This document shows positions 53,401 through 60,500 of a stretch of DNA of 64,000 bases, piece by piece. The stretch spans positions 86,965,656 through 87,029,655 of the forward strand of contig OW121847.1 of NCBI GenBank assembly GCA_933228895.1, read 5' to 3'. Source of the DNA: Platycnemis pennipes (Eukaryota; Arthropoda; Insecta; Odonata; Platycnemididae). Under the pieces are notes generated by a model that did no database searches, had not been told where the DNA came from, and saw nothing but the letters and a program-made list of their open reading frames with translations. Made by a program: the position numbers and the translations under genes. Positions within the stretch are counted from its first letter, which is position 1. Each line of letters starts with the position of its first letter.

Positions 53401-56400
53401 TAATTATTTACTTTAGTGAACAATTATGTGAGTTATTAGAGAGTTGTAAATCCAAATAAACCTTTCTGGAACATATTACAACAGTATTTTCTATTATATA
53501 GAATAGAGGGAAAAAAATAGAAAATTGAAGAATACTTACTGTTGTACAACTGCTCATGTTTTGTATCTCATATTCACAAATAATATGGGTGGGAGGGTTG
53601 AAGTAGTCAATCTGGTTAAATGACTTAGTACGCTTCTCTGGCCTGCTAAAATATGGTACCCACACATCCCATATTATCCCTGCTATAAATGATAACACAA
53701 ATTATACAGCATAGTTCATGATTTAATCTTGGGTTGTTTCTTGAGAGGTTGAACCTCTTAAAACAAGCCATGCTATAAGGTATAGTTACAGGTATATGCA
53801 GTGTCCTCATTGTTTCTGCTACACTTTTAGAGGGTCTTAGATGTTAATCACTGATGGACATTGATATTTCACTACTAACTTTAATGAACTTTAGACTGAT
53901 AATAAGGGTATTGGCAGGCATTTTTATGCTCTGCATGAGCTTTCTTATCAATTCAATAAGGAATCTGGGAACAGCTTTGGTAAACAGCAGTGAAGAACAC
54001 TGTTGGTGCTTAGGGGGGCTTGCAATGTTTTTCTGTAGGATCAGAGTATTTTACGGTGGGGAAATTAGAAACTGAATTATTGTGACTGATATAATAATGT
54101 TAACAGTGAGCGTATTTCATTTGAACATTTAATGCATTATATCTGATGAAATGTATTCTCAGTTACTATCATGGATGATTACATGGTACACATGATGCTA
54201 AAAAGGCGTGCATTAATCTACTCACCATATTCTTTCCTGAGCACAAAGTACACAAAGATATTTTCTTGAGGCTCACAAAAGTCATTTAAACCCAAATATC
54301 TGCAGGATGCAAATCCAAAAACTGCATTGTTGATTACTGAATTCCAGTCATGCCATGTGCCACAGTAAGTAGTGTTTTCAAGGTTGTGCTTTGGCCAGCA
54401 AGCCCAATATCCACTGGTCAATGCCTTCCAGTCATCTGAGAGGAAAAATGTGTATCTAGGATGAGCTCCTTTGGAGGATATGGGTAACTCAAAATGTTTC
54501 TTTATTTATTAATCAATTCATATGTAATTAGCAAAATATTAAGGCTTATTTTAGTTGGTGAAATGTGGAAATTGCAGATTGATGAGAAATACAGCCATAA
54601 TACTAACAGATAATTCTGCATGAGCCTTGATACCATTTCTGAGTTCATAAAAAGAAATCTCATGTATTAATGCCTTTTAAAATTATCATTGAAGACCAGA
54701 AAATTTTTAGAAAAAATTGAGCCACTGAACTGCTTTGACTTTCTGGGTCTAAAGAGTAAACTGTCTTGTTCAAACAGAGAGAAGTAAAATAGAAAAGATA
54801 ATGATAGGTCTGCATAGAACAGATAAGACACCACCTTAGCATCTTGTTTGTCCAAAAATTTAACTTATTTTAAAATGCGATGATCCAAAGAGTCACTGTG
54901 TAGGAGAAGTAAACCCAGTAACTGTTGAAATGTGACAACTACGCTTTAATCTGCTGAGAAATATTTGTTTATTTGGACTTTTATCAAATACTATCAATAC
55001 AGAAGTCATGTTTCATAACTTCCAAGTTCACATCTAGTCTATTGTTAATAATTTTCCAGGGCCTGTATTTACTTTTGAAAACACTCTTTTCCTCTGTTAT
55101 TATTTTTCACTTTACATGCACTTTAAATCATCCATTTGTAAATATCTAATAGTAGTCTTTGTTAGAAATTACCTTATCGTGAAAATTTAAGTTCACTTAA
55201 CTTTTTAATATTTTGAATGTTAGACAAGACTTAACTGTGAAGAGAATTAAATGGAGAATACATTTGGTCAATGTTCAGGTCATTAACTCTTGATGGACTT
55301 ATTACTATTATATCAATTGATAAAACATACCACAATACCAATTTAGAAATTTGATTAATAGCATTGATATATTTTACCTCCATTGATAAACATCAGTTTA
55401 TCTTTTATAAAATCCAGTTCCTCAGGGGATTCCACTGCCATTCCTTTGGCTAGTTGAGTCAAATCACAAGAATTTTCACTTCTTGAGATATTGTTTGAGC
55501 GAAATTTGTGATTACGACAATATGTTTTTATGTCATTGATATTCCACTCCCCTAATTGGAGATAAAATTGCTTAGTGAAGTGTGAAACTAATAGGGAATA
55601 GTAATGATTTATAAACAAGCTATTCCACTGAGCCAGTTTTGAATGAATTTTTGAAAATTTTTGCATGAGCACTTCCATTATATTTTATAGTATTTTTAAG
55701 CATACATTAACTCAGTGTGAATACCATTTACTTACAAATTAATTACCACTAACTATACAATGTTTCATGTAATAGATCTCACGATCAAATGATGAATATA
55801 ACCTTGGATTGTTTTGTGACCTTTTGAAGGCTTTAATTACTTGCTTGCTTGAAGCAACCCTGACAACACAAAATTTGCAGTATATGTAATGTAAACTCAA
55901 TTTTAACGTCTACATATAGTATAACTGATGTAGATCAGATGTATATGTTAAAATAGGGTTTACATTAGGTATACTGCAAGCATTGTGCTATCAGGGAAGT
56001 GACAGGTTTGAATGTGAAGATGATTCCAAAGACACTGAAAGATATTTGTGCTGAAAATAATGCAACAATCGTGGTTGGGTCTCATCTTAGTTATTAGCCA
56101 TGTTATCACTTTGATGTGACTTTTTAAGTAGCTGAAATGCTATCCCTGAGAGTATTAAGTTTGCAATACACCTACTTTAAAGCCTATTTTAATGTCTATG
56201 TTTTGTTTTATACCAGATATAAATGTTAAAATTGCGTTGAAATACGATATACTGCAAACTTTGTGCTCTCAGGGATGTACAATTTTAAGATGCCTCAATT
56301 GAGTTGAAGAATGAATATTTCATGTACTCATGGTTCAAATATTCCCAGTAAGCATGTGGAGAAACAAGGGAAGGATTAAAGCGAAGAAATTTTCTCTACA

Positions 56401-57572
56401 GCTTGAAAAAGAAAGATTGTTGGGAGTAATTGACCAGTTATAGAAAAAAGTTTGTCAAAGAAATCAATCAATTATGTTAAATCAGTTACACAATGAGGAC
56501 TAAAATTTTAAAAGAAAATATGAAATATAAGGTGCAGTATATTTGTTTGCGAATTGCTATAAAATTTTTGTATGTAATTATAATATTGTATTTACAACTT
56601 ACTGTCTGATTTATGACTTTCAGCCATTCAATGCAGAGTATGAAAGGGAGGACTTGCTCAAAACAAGGTGATGATCCTAACTCAGAACCAAAGACTGAAT
56701 GCGCGAATGATGTATGAGAAATAAGATATAGAATTTCATAGGAATGAAATGTTTTCATCATGGAACCAACATTTTTATTCTTGTCAAGAGCCACATTCAT
56801 CAAATATAGTGTCAGTCAAATTTCCTAAATTATAAACAATTAAGCTTTTTAAGTTTTAATAATATAATTTTGTGGTATTTGGAGTTGATAAAAATTGAGA
56901 ACCTTCTGGAAGTGGTTGATGGTAAAAATATTTAGCTAACCCTGATTTGGAGTATAAAACACATGTATTATCATTGGAAATTGCCTTTAAATCGAAATGT
57001 ATTTAAAATAGAATATTTTCTGTTCTGACACACGAAAACTATATTTTATATAAATGAATGACAATAATATGCATATTTTACATGCGTATGGGGTATATTT
57101 CTATTCAAATGGACTTTTTTGAGAAATTTTTTAACATTGGCTAAAATCATTTGAATCATGAAAGTTTATTTTATATTTGATAGCAATTTTACACTCTAAT
57201 ATTTTATTTGAATTATAGGTCGTCAAAAAAGTATATTTAAGGTAATGAGATACTGTAGAGAATTTGATCTGGCTAATCATTGTATTTTTTATTATTTTAA
57301 ATTTCAGGCTGCATATCTCATACCATACTTTCTTACTTTCTTTCTTACCACTTATGTTTAGCTCTTTTATAAAGTAGCAGTGATTTCTGAATTCATATTC
57401 ATCTGGATTACATTTTGAACTTGGTAAATTACTGACTGCATTGGCCTCATTTGTTTTATTTTTGTCGATAGCCCAAATTTCTGGTAACTGGTTCAATTCT
57501 ATAGCAATGCAGAAAATTATCAGCTGGAGCCACTTCATGGTCTTGGGAGGTGATGACATGAGGTTATGACTT
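20079..57572 (-). CDS. Adhesion GPCR with C-type lectin head (23-exon gene)
   Basis: This gene encodes a predicted 1,243-residue cell-surface receptor. Approximate residues: signal peptide 1-23; C-type-lectin-like domain 43-235; Ser/Thr-rich stalk 240-410; HRM domain 415-479; GAIN domain 480-795 ending in a GPS; seven-helix domain 803-1060; cytoplasmic tail to 1243. Family knowledge: GAIN autoproteolysis at the GPS leaves a tethered agonist (here starting SSFAVFM) that can activate the helical domain; the lectin head would bind a ligand. Seen in the sequence: all exon junctions are phase-consistent, donors are GT except one GC, and the total is divisible by three. The start is ATG at 57538, which gives a clean signal peptide; an in-frame ATG at 57559 would add seven residues. 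Any further 5' UTR exons lie above 57572 and were not found. The ligand and G protein are unknown. The domain order is read directly; the assignment as one gene is inference, strongly supported by phase. Confidence 0.9.
20848..20974 (-). CDS. Receptor exon 22: cytoplasmic tail
   Basis: Phase 0-to-1 exon, acceptor taacttcatttag and donor GTATGA. It encodes Ser/Thr-rich sequence (VTGSSTYADGSTKSTKTSH). It is supported by splice sites and by being the only segment found that bridges the phase from exon 21 (0) to exon 23 (1). Confidence 0.75.
21335..21555. repeat. Two tandem copies of a 111-base unit
   Basis: Copies at 21335-21445 and 21446-21555 share TTATTTAGCATATTGCCCAG and GAATCGGGCCAGCATAA with about ten differences. 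They sit in the intron between receptor exons 22 and 21. Confidence 0.88.
21739..21852 (-). CDS. Receptor exon 21: end of helix 7 and helix 8
   Basis: Phase 0-to-0, 38 codons, acceptor gtgattttttcag and donor GTGAGC. It starts GVLIFITRVIRNRQIKK, completing helix 7 (Q-G split across the intron as in other family members) and a basic juxtamembrane helix. Confidence 0.88.
22063..22186 (-). CDS. Receptor exon 20: helix 6 to start of helix 7
   Basis: Phase 2-to-0 exon. It encodes GWFTLSSLLGVSWFIGLLSF, matching the 'L-L-G-x-x-W-x-x-G' motif of helix 6, then EYMFVVFNGSQ, the conserved 'F-x-x-x-N-x-x-Q-G' of helix 7. Confidence 0.92.
23090..23830 (+). pseudogene. LINE ORF2 carboxy-terminal remnant (RTE/CR1-type)
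   Basis: Frameshifted translation gives MKMKWINKVKNVKVLRRVGQ, then HDDLMKTVIKG and a final 'S-A-A-N-Q-S-L-G-L-L' before stop, the standard order of the carboxy end of arthropod endonuclease/reverse-transcriptase LINEs. It has many stops and lies inside the receptor intron between exons 20 and 19. Confidence 0.75.
24032..24076. repeat. Perfect 18-base-arm hairpin
   Basis: TTACTGTTATATTGATAA is followed after a 9-base loop by its exact complement. Intronic; no function assigned. Confidence 0.85.
25137..25222 (-). CDS. Receptor exon 19: second half of helix 5 and intracellular loop 3
   Basis: Phase 0-to-2 exon with acceptor cactttattccag and donor GTAATT. It encodes ANTLVLILALRVTVSATTIR followed by a basic loop ending KKIW. 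Confidence 0.85.
25319..25382 (-). CDS. Receptor exon 18: extracellular loop 2 (CWL) and first half of helix 5
   Basis: A 64-base exon, phase 2-to-0, acceptor tacctttcag and donor GTAAGA. It encodes CWLSLHNYQWVFIIQALLM. The CWL motif and the following Trp are hallmarks of loop 2 and helix 5 in this receptor class. Confidence 0.85.
27249..27484 (-). CDS. Receptor exon 17: helices 3 and 4
   Basis: Phase 0-to-2 exon. Helix 3 begins CSFVGAVLHYTLSASIMWM and continues AAEGHYLYW, the family's 'W-M-x-x-E-G-x-x-L-Y' signature. Helix 4 contains YGVPAIFVAVTALIGLALG. The Cys at the start of helix 3 would pair with the Cys of extracellular loop 2 in exon 18. Confidence 0.93.
29245..29359 (-). CDS. Receptor exon 16: intracellular loop 1 and helix 2
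   Basis: Phase 2-to-0 exon, acceptor attttaaaatttcag and donor GTAAGT. It encodes HKLSGERETICKNTSACLLL and a hydrophobic continuation, matching the adhesion-GPCR pattern 'R-x-x-R-x-x-I-H-K-N' at the start of helix 2. Confidence 0.88.
30329..32117. mobile_element. hAT-type DNA transposon, non-autonomous, 1.79 kb
   Basis: The ends TAGAGATGGGAC and (complement) TAGAGGTGGGAC are inverted. The element is flanked by a perfect 8-bp target duplication ATTAAAAT (30321-30328, 32118-32125). Subterminal regions are rich in ATTCGAATC-type repeats on both sides. TAG-type ends plus an 8-bp duplication define hAT. No transposase was recognised. A minus-strand open frame at 30643-31026 (127 codons, with PRMTEVTIIGGTSEKILLIF) is unassigned. 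Confidence 0.85.
32225..32545 (-). repeat. SINE-like copy A
   Basis: Shares GGAGGCGACCAACAG-like, TTTGCACCA-TTTTGG and 'aggctggagagaaacctgg' blocks with segments near 50.5 and 53.1 kb. The high-coordinate end has a weak minus-strand tRNA B-box-like motif, suggesting a tRNA-derived SINE on the minus strand. Confidence 0.55.
33071..33183 (-). mobile_element. tRNA-like element bounded by 13-bp inverted repeats
   Basis: A minus-strand tRNA-like body contains D-arm GCTCAACTGGTAGAGC, a five-pair anticodon stem with loop CCGGAAA (anticodon position GGA) and T-arm CCGGGTTCGAGTCCCGG. It is enclosed by perfect inverted repeats TTCCACAGAGAAA (33071-33083) and TTTCTCTGTGGAA (33171-33183). Base 33 is C instead of U, the acceptor stem is weak, and a GGA (Ser) tRNA should have a long variable arm, so this is not a functional tRNA gene. 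Confidence 0.75.
33835..33929 (-). CDS. Receptor exon 15: transmembrane helix 1 (GC donor)
   Basis: Phase 0-to-2 exon encoding DLLTWICSGSSILSLTITLV and then IFNAFR, a typical first helix. The donor is CAG|GCAAGT, a GC-AG intron. The assignment is supported by phase and by the seam, which restores the conserved FRHKLSGERETICKN loop into helix 2. Confidence 0.88.
34008..34128 (-). CDS. Receptor exon 14: GPS cleavage site and tethered agonist
   Basis: Phase 2-to-0 exon encoding GEWDGTGCKVES and KCICTHLSSFAVFMSLHEY. All conserved GPS residues are present (Trp, Cys, Cys-x-Cys), and the cleavage triplet His-Leu-Ser is intact. Cleavage before the Ser would expose SSFAVFM as tethered agonist, close to the family's T/S-x-F-A-V-L-M. 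Confidence 0.92.
34590..35045 (+). pseudogene. LINE ORF2 carboxy-terminal remnant (RTE/CR1-type)
   Basis: Contains, across frames, 'E-M-W-C-Y-H-x-V-L-K-I-P-W-K-D' and GRPRREYVTQIIEDLGCYT, then RLAEDHQGWSTATNQ and a stop, the usual LINE tail. It lies in the intron between receptor exons 14 and 13. Confidence 0.75.
35319..35585 (-). CDS. Receptor exon 13: GAIN subdomain B and first half of GPS
   Basis: Phase 2-to-2 exon with acceptor gctattttttcaacag and donor GTGAGT. It encodes KAILNTAVISYSYDIV, the strand LIIHSVEVELPHSV and ends in CVFWNMSI, the conserved first Cys-x-Phe-Trp of the GPS. An inserted Penelope-like element starts about 100 bases beyond its acceptor. Confidence 0.88.
35690..36880 (+). 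mobile_element. Penelope-like element, 5'-truncated (RT + GIY-YIG)
   Basis: Penelope-like elements fuse a reverse transcriptase to a GIY-YIG endonuclease. Here TWYRYVDDIFAIF (catalytic Asp pair at 35718-35723) is followed by IEFGIYRKPTHPNNYIHSSP. After frameshifts comes IYQISCPECNASYIGQTRRN at about 36310-36370, whose paired Tyr motifs and Arg are those of GIY-YIG. A stop at 35697 and missing upstream RT domains show truncation. The 3' flank carries a hammerhead-like motif. It is inserted in the receptor intron just outside exon 13. Confidence 0.85.
36769..36824 (+). ncRNA. Hammerhead-ribozyme-like core at the Penelope 3' end
   Basis: CTGACGA (36769-36775) and CGAAAC (36791-36796) have the spacing of a hammerhead core. 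They are followed by a nine-pair hairpin CCAGTGTCA / TGACATTGG and a GTA triplet at the expected cleavage position. Stem II is imperfect and no stem I was found, so activity is doubtful. Hammerhead motifs are known from Penelope-like elements. Confidence 0.35.
36855..37275. repeat. Degenerate tandem units of ~100 bases
   Basis: About three diverged copies share 'cactgg(c/a)...ggag...cctc(g/a)taaaccctg', a GTGTGTGTGA run, 'tcac(a/g)a(a/g)ggtgactgta' and 'caaacctgagtg'. They lie directly downstream of the Penelope-like element. Confidence 0.6.
38929..39251 (-). CDS. Receptor exon 12: GAIN domain
   Basis: Phase 0-to-2 exon of 323 bases, acceptor ttcttaatag and donor GTTAGT. It contains KLQDFLHKLGVAISSLL and then beta-rich sequence (NFEFPFSSIYIGVDLS, ANGSITVFGA), consistent with the helical-to-beta transition of GAIN. 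Confidence 0.85.
39342..39596 (-). CDS. Receptor exon 11: GAIN subdomain A
   Basis: Phase 0-to-0, 85 codons, between acceptor ttcttcttcaag and donor GTGAGA. It encodes a mostly helical stretch (NNGFYFGHEILDILGGLENVT, interrupted by a short linker, then DSVEQICKSFIST), as expected of the helical half of a GAIN domain. Confidence 0.82.
39990..40198 (-). CDS. Receptor exon 10: hormone-receptor (HRM) domain
   Basis: Phase 1-to-0 exon with acceptor tttcttttctgtag. The encoded Cys-rich module has the HRM pattern: Cys, then YGYLWVACAGEVAYSKCPTG, then further Cys residues and PDYSHCHHDWV. This domain commonly sits just before GAIN in latrophilin-like adhesion receptors. Confidence 0.88.
40597..40637. 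repeat. Palindromic hairpin
   Basis: AAATATGAGTGGTATATA is followed by a short spacer and its complement TATATACCACTCATATTT. It lies in the receptor intron between exons 10 and 9. Confidence 0.8.
41304..41706 (-). pseudogene. Unrecognised coding-like fragment
   Basis: Two overlapping minus-strand frames read like protein (KLSKKLLVLVAGEDTKERWN, and NHDIIYALKDGEVFSVVRGR), as if one frame was broken near 41510-41600. There is no start context or splice support in phase with the receptor. It may be a transposon or processed-pseudogene remnant. Confidence 0.3.
42020..42720 (-). pseudogene. LINE reverse-transcriptase remnant (RTE/CR1-type)
   Basis: Frameshifted minus-strand translation gives FVDMDKAFDNVARNKLFEVL, 'G-V-R-Q-G-C' and a 'D-R-I-A-V-L-A-G-S-E-E-D-L' stretch where the second catalytic motif should be. 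This is the palm region of a LINE reverse transcriptase. The catalytic Asp pair is lost. Confidence 0.75.
43357..43910. mobile_element. Possible hAT-like MITE fragment
   Basis: Starts CAGGGCTGGGCAGTGTTTCA and continues with TTTCAAATAC repeats, a common hAT-like terminus. A complementary end (...AATTTGTCCAGCCCTTA) lies near 48735-48765 in the same intron, but no matching target duplication supports pairing them. Confidence 0.4.
43915..44837 (-). pseudogene. LINE ORF2 remnant (RTE/CR1-type), palm to tail
   Basis: Minus-strand translation gives GVRQGCALSPVICNVSIERA, 'W-F-A-D-E-I-A' in place of the usual Phe-Ala-Asp-Asp, then VKEFCYLGSRVTSDGRSKKE, AFAIWCYRRMMKIKQIDW and NEEVLRRVGEKRS to the tail. 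It joins abruptly to a different LINE at 44837. Confidence 0.82.
44838..47796 (-). mobile_element. R1/Jockey-type non-LTR retrotransposon, broken
   Basis: These elements encode an endonuclease that nicks the target and a reverse transcriptase that copies the RNA in place. The endonuclease begins IAVLQANLQHSKAASGVLQR with ALIQEPWAFQGRVRGL (47040-47250), and continues CSSYLPYDALAPPPSNEME and DILIDCDANSHHIVWGSEST (46675-47022). Reverse transcriptase at 45566-46072 and 44977-45594 includes AFLDVEGALNNTSFDQIC, TGGCPQGGVLSPLLWNMAVD and YTDD as the catalytic box. HLQQMACMGISGAIRTTPTL follows near 44900. Frameshifts and stops separate the pieces. The 5' junction is at about 47797, inside an intronic repeat duplicated at 49.2 kb. 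Confidence 0.85.
48117..48245 (-). CDS. Receptor exon 9: mucin-like stalk, duplicate copy
   Basis: Same 129-base length and phase as exon 8, encoding GTTGTGNDSSNGTSTDQ and so on. It differs at four predicted residues (H/N, T/A, T/K, S/P). The duplicated block extends into the intron on both sides, so this is a tandem exon duplication. Confidence 0.8.
48825..48953 (-). CDS. Receptor exon 8: mucin-like stalk, duplicate copy
   Basis: Symmetric 129-base phase 1-to-1 exon encoding GTTGTGNDSSHGTSTDQ and then a Pro/Thr/Ser-rich run to KTSPI. It is nearly identical to exon 9, with matching splice sites and flanking intron. Confidence 0.8.
50099..50203 (-). CDS. Receptor exon 7: Thr-rich mucin-like stalk
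   Basis: Symmetric phase 1-to-1 exon between acceptor attcaatgacag and donor GTATGG. It encodes a Thr/Ser/Asp-rich segment (GTDTDTDSTTTSESTT) with one Cys, suited to O-glycosylation. Confidence 0.75.
50525..50790 (-). repeat. SINE-like copy B
   Basis: Contains GGAGGCAACTGACAGCTGAG, GATTTGCACCAATTTTGGCA and 'gggtggagtgaaacctgg', matching copy A near 32.2 kb. Confidence 0.5.
51433..51511 (-). repeat. tRNA-derived SINE head
   Basis: The minus strand has GTGGTGGTTAGTGTAGGTAC, an A-box-like start, and GAGGTCTGAATCCCGGTT, a B-box-like motif, at tRNA spacing. It does not fold into a complete tRNA. Confidence 0.5.
51719..51940 (+). repeat. 5S-rRNA-derived sequence (SINE or pseudogene)
   Basis: CCACGTTGAATCACTGATTC followed by CCATCCGATCACCGAAGTTA and GGTTGGATGGGTTACCC matches the order of an arthropod 5S rRNA gene, including the internal A-box (GAAGTTAA) and C-box (GGATGGGT). 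About ten bases are lost in the middle, and the 3' third is replaced by unrelated sequence ending in a G-run and C-rich tail near 51940. It is not a working 5S gene. Confidence 0.75.
52041..52076 (-). CDS. Receptor exon 6: 36-base stalk microexon
   Basis: A symmetric phase 1-to-1 microexon with strong polypyrimidine acceptor (catttttttcag) and donor GTTAGT, encoding EVADSSATRIAN. Being symmetric, it could be skipped without breaking the frame. It is supported only by splice signals and phase. Confidence 0.6.
52212..52323 (-). CDS. Receptor exon 5: Ser/Thr-rich stalk
   Basis: Phase 0-to-1 exon with acceptor ttggattatttccag. It encodes a low-complexity Ser/Thr/Glu-rich stretch with N-glycosylation-type sites (NGT, NET), the first part of the extended stalk between lectin and HRM domains. 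Confidence 0.75.
53040..53330 (-). repeat. SINE-like copy C
   Basis: Shares 'ggggaagggtggagagaaactcagcattggcat' and the following 'aatagaggactcaa' block with copies A and B. At its high end the minus strand reads GGGTTTAAGTCCTGAC, a B-box-like motif. Confidence 0.5.
53540..53682 (-). CDS. Receptor exon 4: end of lectin domain
   Basis: Enters in phase 1 after acceptor atcatttatag and leaves in phase 0 at donor GTAAGT. It encodes GIIWDVWVPYFS and closes the domain with HIICEYE, matching the final 'F-I-C-E' strand of C-type lectins. Confidence 0.85.
54226..54435 (-). CDS. Receptor exon 3: C-type lectin core, long-loop region
   Basis: Phase 1-to-1 exon between acceptor tttttcctctcag and donor GTGAGT. 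It encodes DDWKALTSGYWACWP, a region with several Cys and Trp residues, and NDFCEPQENIFVYFVLRKEY. It fits the loop and late strands of the lectin fold. The canonical EPN/QPD and WND calcium motifs are not evident. Confidence 0.85.
55378..55551 (-). CDS. Receptor exon 2: C-type lectin core
   Basis: The acceptor ctccaattag and donor GTAAAA bound a phase 1-to-1 exon. It encodes GEWNINDIKTYC and then MAVESPEELDFI. These correspond to the Trp-x-x-x-x-x-x-Cys helix and the 'LA-x-x-S-x-E-E-x-x-F' helix of C-type lectin folds, which is the main evidence for the domain. Confidence 0.85.
57349..57572 (-). CDS. Receptor exon 1: 5' UTR end, signal peptide, start of lectin domain
   Basis: An acceptor (tttctctttcag) precedes 57572, so a 5' UTR exon lies upstream. 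ATG at 57538 begins a hydrophobic signal peptide (MKWLQLIIFCIAIELN, likely cut after EIWA). The lectin fold begins with a Cys at residue 43 and the typical HCYFI strand. The donor GTAAGA at 57348 leaves phase 1. Reading through the donor gives a longer open frame, but only this donor joins correctly to exon 2. Confidence 0.85.
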
Positions 57573-60500
57573 CTGAAAGAGAAAAACAAGATAAAACTAT
57601 TGCTTGATTGGAATATTGTTGAAGTATTACCTGTGTTAAAATTCAGAAATATAATTTTCTGGGAGTTCAATTTCCCATTATTTAAACATTTTAAAGTGTT
57701 ACTTTGAGCTTTTTGAACACACGACTTTAAAAAAATGATCAATAAATTCTTCTCAATTGAAAGCAGCTGGAAATTATCCATAATTTGGCATAGCTATTGA
57801 ATACCCCTTGCATCTTCGTAGAGGAATATACATTTACATTTATATAACTGAATTTTGCTATAAAAATGTCATTCTGATCAGAAGTGGATTCCGATTTGCC
57901 TTGGGCTAAAGAAAATCCTACATATGACACCAGTTATATGTTCCTAGAGGCTTAATGTAATTTTTTTGTTAAAAAATTGACGGAACGGTTAATATCCTTG
58001 CATTCTACTTCGGGATAAAAATGCAGGAGCCTGAAGGTACTTACAATTTTTTGACTTGCATAGTCATTACTCCACAGCAATGCACTTTTTGGTATTGAAA
58101 GAAATATGATTTTCAACTGTTGAAAAAATCATCAAACCGTGCCTTGATTAGTGTATGCAACAGATGACGGTAATAGCAAATAGATACGAGATAAGAACTC
58201 TTAGGGTGATAAAATGCATGCGTTTACTCAACGCCGATATTCCCAAGAAAATTTCTCATTTTCAAATAAATATCTACAGTATGATATATATTTACACCAG
58301 TGTTTACTTATCCAAGTTGGATAGTTTATGGCTCATAGTTAGTCAGTTATAATTAAAGAAATCACAAAGAACGCACATTTATATTCTCCAAGATTTACTA
58401 TACCGTATGAATTTATGGTTAGCGAAGAGGATACATGTGCAATACACCTACTGTTAACAAAAATTAGTCTAAGGAAAATGACTCTATGACCTAGTAAAAA
58501 ATGTAATTTTACGTACTGTTATGGCATAGATTTTGGATGGAACTAGTTAATATTTACCTCGATTGCTATGAGCCGCTGAAGTTTTCCATACCCGTGTTAC
58601 GGCTTAATCCACACGAATAACGCAATTTTGTCGTAGTATCCTATTAGACCTGAGGAATGGAACTGGAGATATTTGTCTGGTAGAAATTTGGTGCAATTTT
58701 AGGGCTGGCGAGAATCCTTTGAGGAAGAGACAATCCAATGACATGAATCTTTGACAAACACGTGGCAAGAAGGCTTAAGCTATCCATCAGTTCAAGTTGC
58801 TGCGTGACAGAGATAATTGTGGTGGACAACATTTGCGATCAGATTTTCAGATCGGTTTCTGGCCGTAATTGGACCACGAGTAGATACCGAGCGCGTGTCA
58901 ACAAGAGATAGTGAAGACTTTTGATCGTGTTTGCGGAATTTTATAATTATGATTGGTATCATTAATCCCTTGCTATTGCTTTATTGGTCTCAATAAATCA
59001 GGTCGAACCTCTTGAATCTCATGACTTGACATGACATGACCGACACTTGTTTTTGATGTGTCACCAATCAGTGCACACAAAGAAGGCAAATTCTCTCAGA
59101 ATGTTTAGTCGTAAATCCCGTCATATAGTAAGTATATGACGGGATAGTTGTAGGATGTACATCACCTTTCACGTACGTGTACTGAGCTCCTGCTATATCT
59201 ATAGCGCGTGATCGATTTTGAACAAGAGAAACATCCTGTTAATTATGTGGACAAACTAACTTTTATGTGTTGCGGGTCACGTAACACAAAGGATGTATGT
59301 TTCTGTGTCGTGGCCACCTGGGCCTACGGAGTTGCTTGACTCGGTAACCAGAGTAAAATCTGTGATGTATTTAAATCCACATTTATGCCGTTTATTTATG
59401 ACTGCGGTCATATTATTATAAGATCCATAGATAATTCATTTCCGGTTTTCCTCAGAGTAAATTTATTTTGTGGCTCAAAAAAGGCGTTTAAAAATAGTTT
59501 TTTTTTAATTTTACGTTGGCATTAGTTTATAAGAATGAAATTGTTTGCTTCAAGATTAATTTCTCCATAGGATGGCATCATACAGGTATCTGATTGGCGG
59601 ATTCCGACAAGGTATCGGTTTCAAAAACTTGAACTGATCACGGGTATACATGTACGTGAATAAGTTGATCGTTCCATCGCAAGGTAACTGTAATGAAAAA
59701 TATTTCAAGTTTGAAATCATGCCGACCTGTATTCAGGTATAATCATGGGAAGAAAAGAGGAAATAATATCATTTTGCCGTTCACGAAATTGCATAGGCTG
59801 ACTAAAGCTACAAAAAAGATGGAGGGATAGAAGGAAAGTTAAGTTGAAATAAGTTAGGGAGCGCAAACGCACTCATAGATATACAATTGAATGCTTATAA
59901 ATCTCTAAACTAAGGAGCCTTTTACAAATGCAGCTCAAATACAAGGCAGTAAAACATTTGGATTTGAGTCAGAGAAAGCGGGAAAATCTCAAAAATCTCG
60001 AAAGTAGGAACGGAAATGTTTGTTTACTCTAGCATTTAACAATAAATAAAGAAACGACCAGAAGATCATGACCAGAATTCAGTTCAAATCGGAAGATAAG
60101 GGGAAATAGATGTGTTGTGGCACATTTCCGCTACACCTTTAAGTGATTGGGATAGCTCGGTAATGCCTCCATTCTAAATAAAAGTTAGTACATCGAAAGG
60201 GAAAAAAGTGTCGATTGAGACAGTTTTAATGTATTTTTCTGGAAACATGTAAAACACATATAAATTCGAGAAGGAAGAGATTACAGTGAAGGTAATTTCT
60301 TTAAAGGGTAACTGCTATTCTCGAACGAATTAGTGGACTATGACGGATTTGAACACCTGGAATGCCTCTTCAATGAGGATCATTATTCGTTTATAGACTT
60401 GCAGTCCATATTTAACATAATATTTAAGTTTAAGTTGAGAAATATTTATTCGAAGAGGTTGCGTACTCAAAGTCAACGGAATAGGAGGAAACTTATAAAT

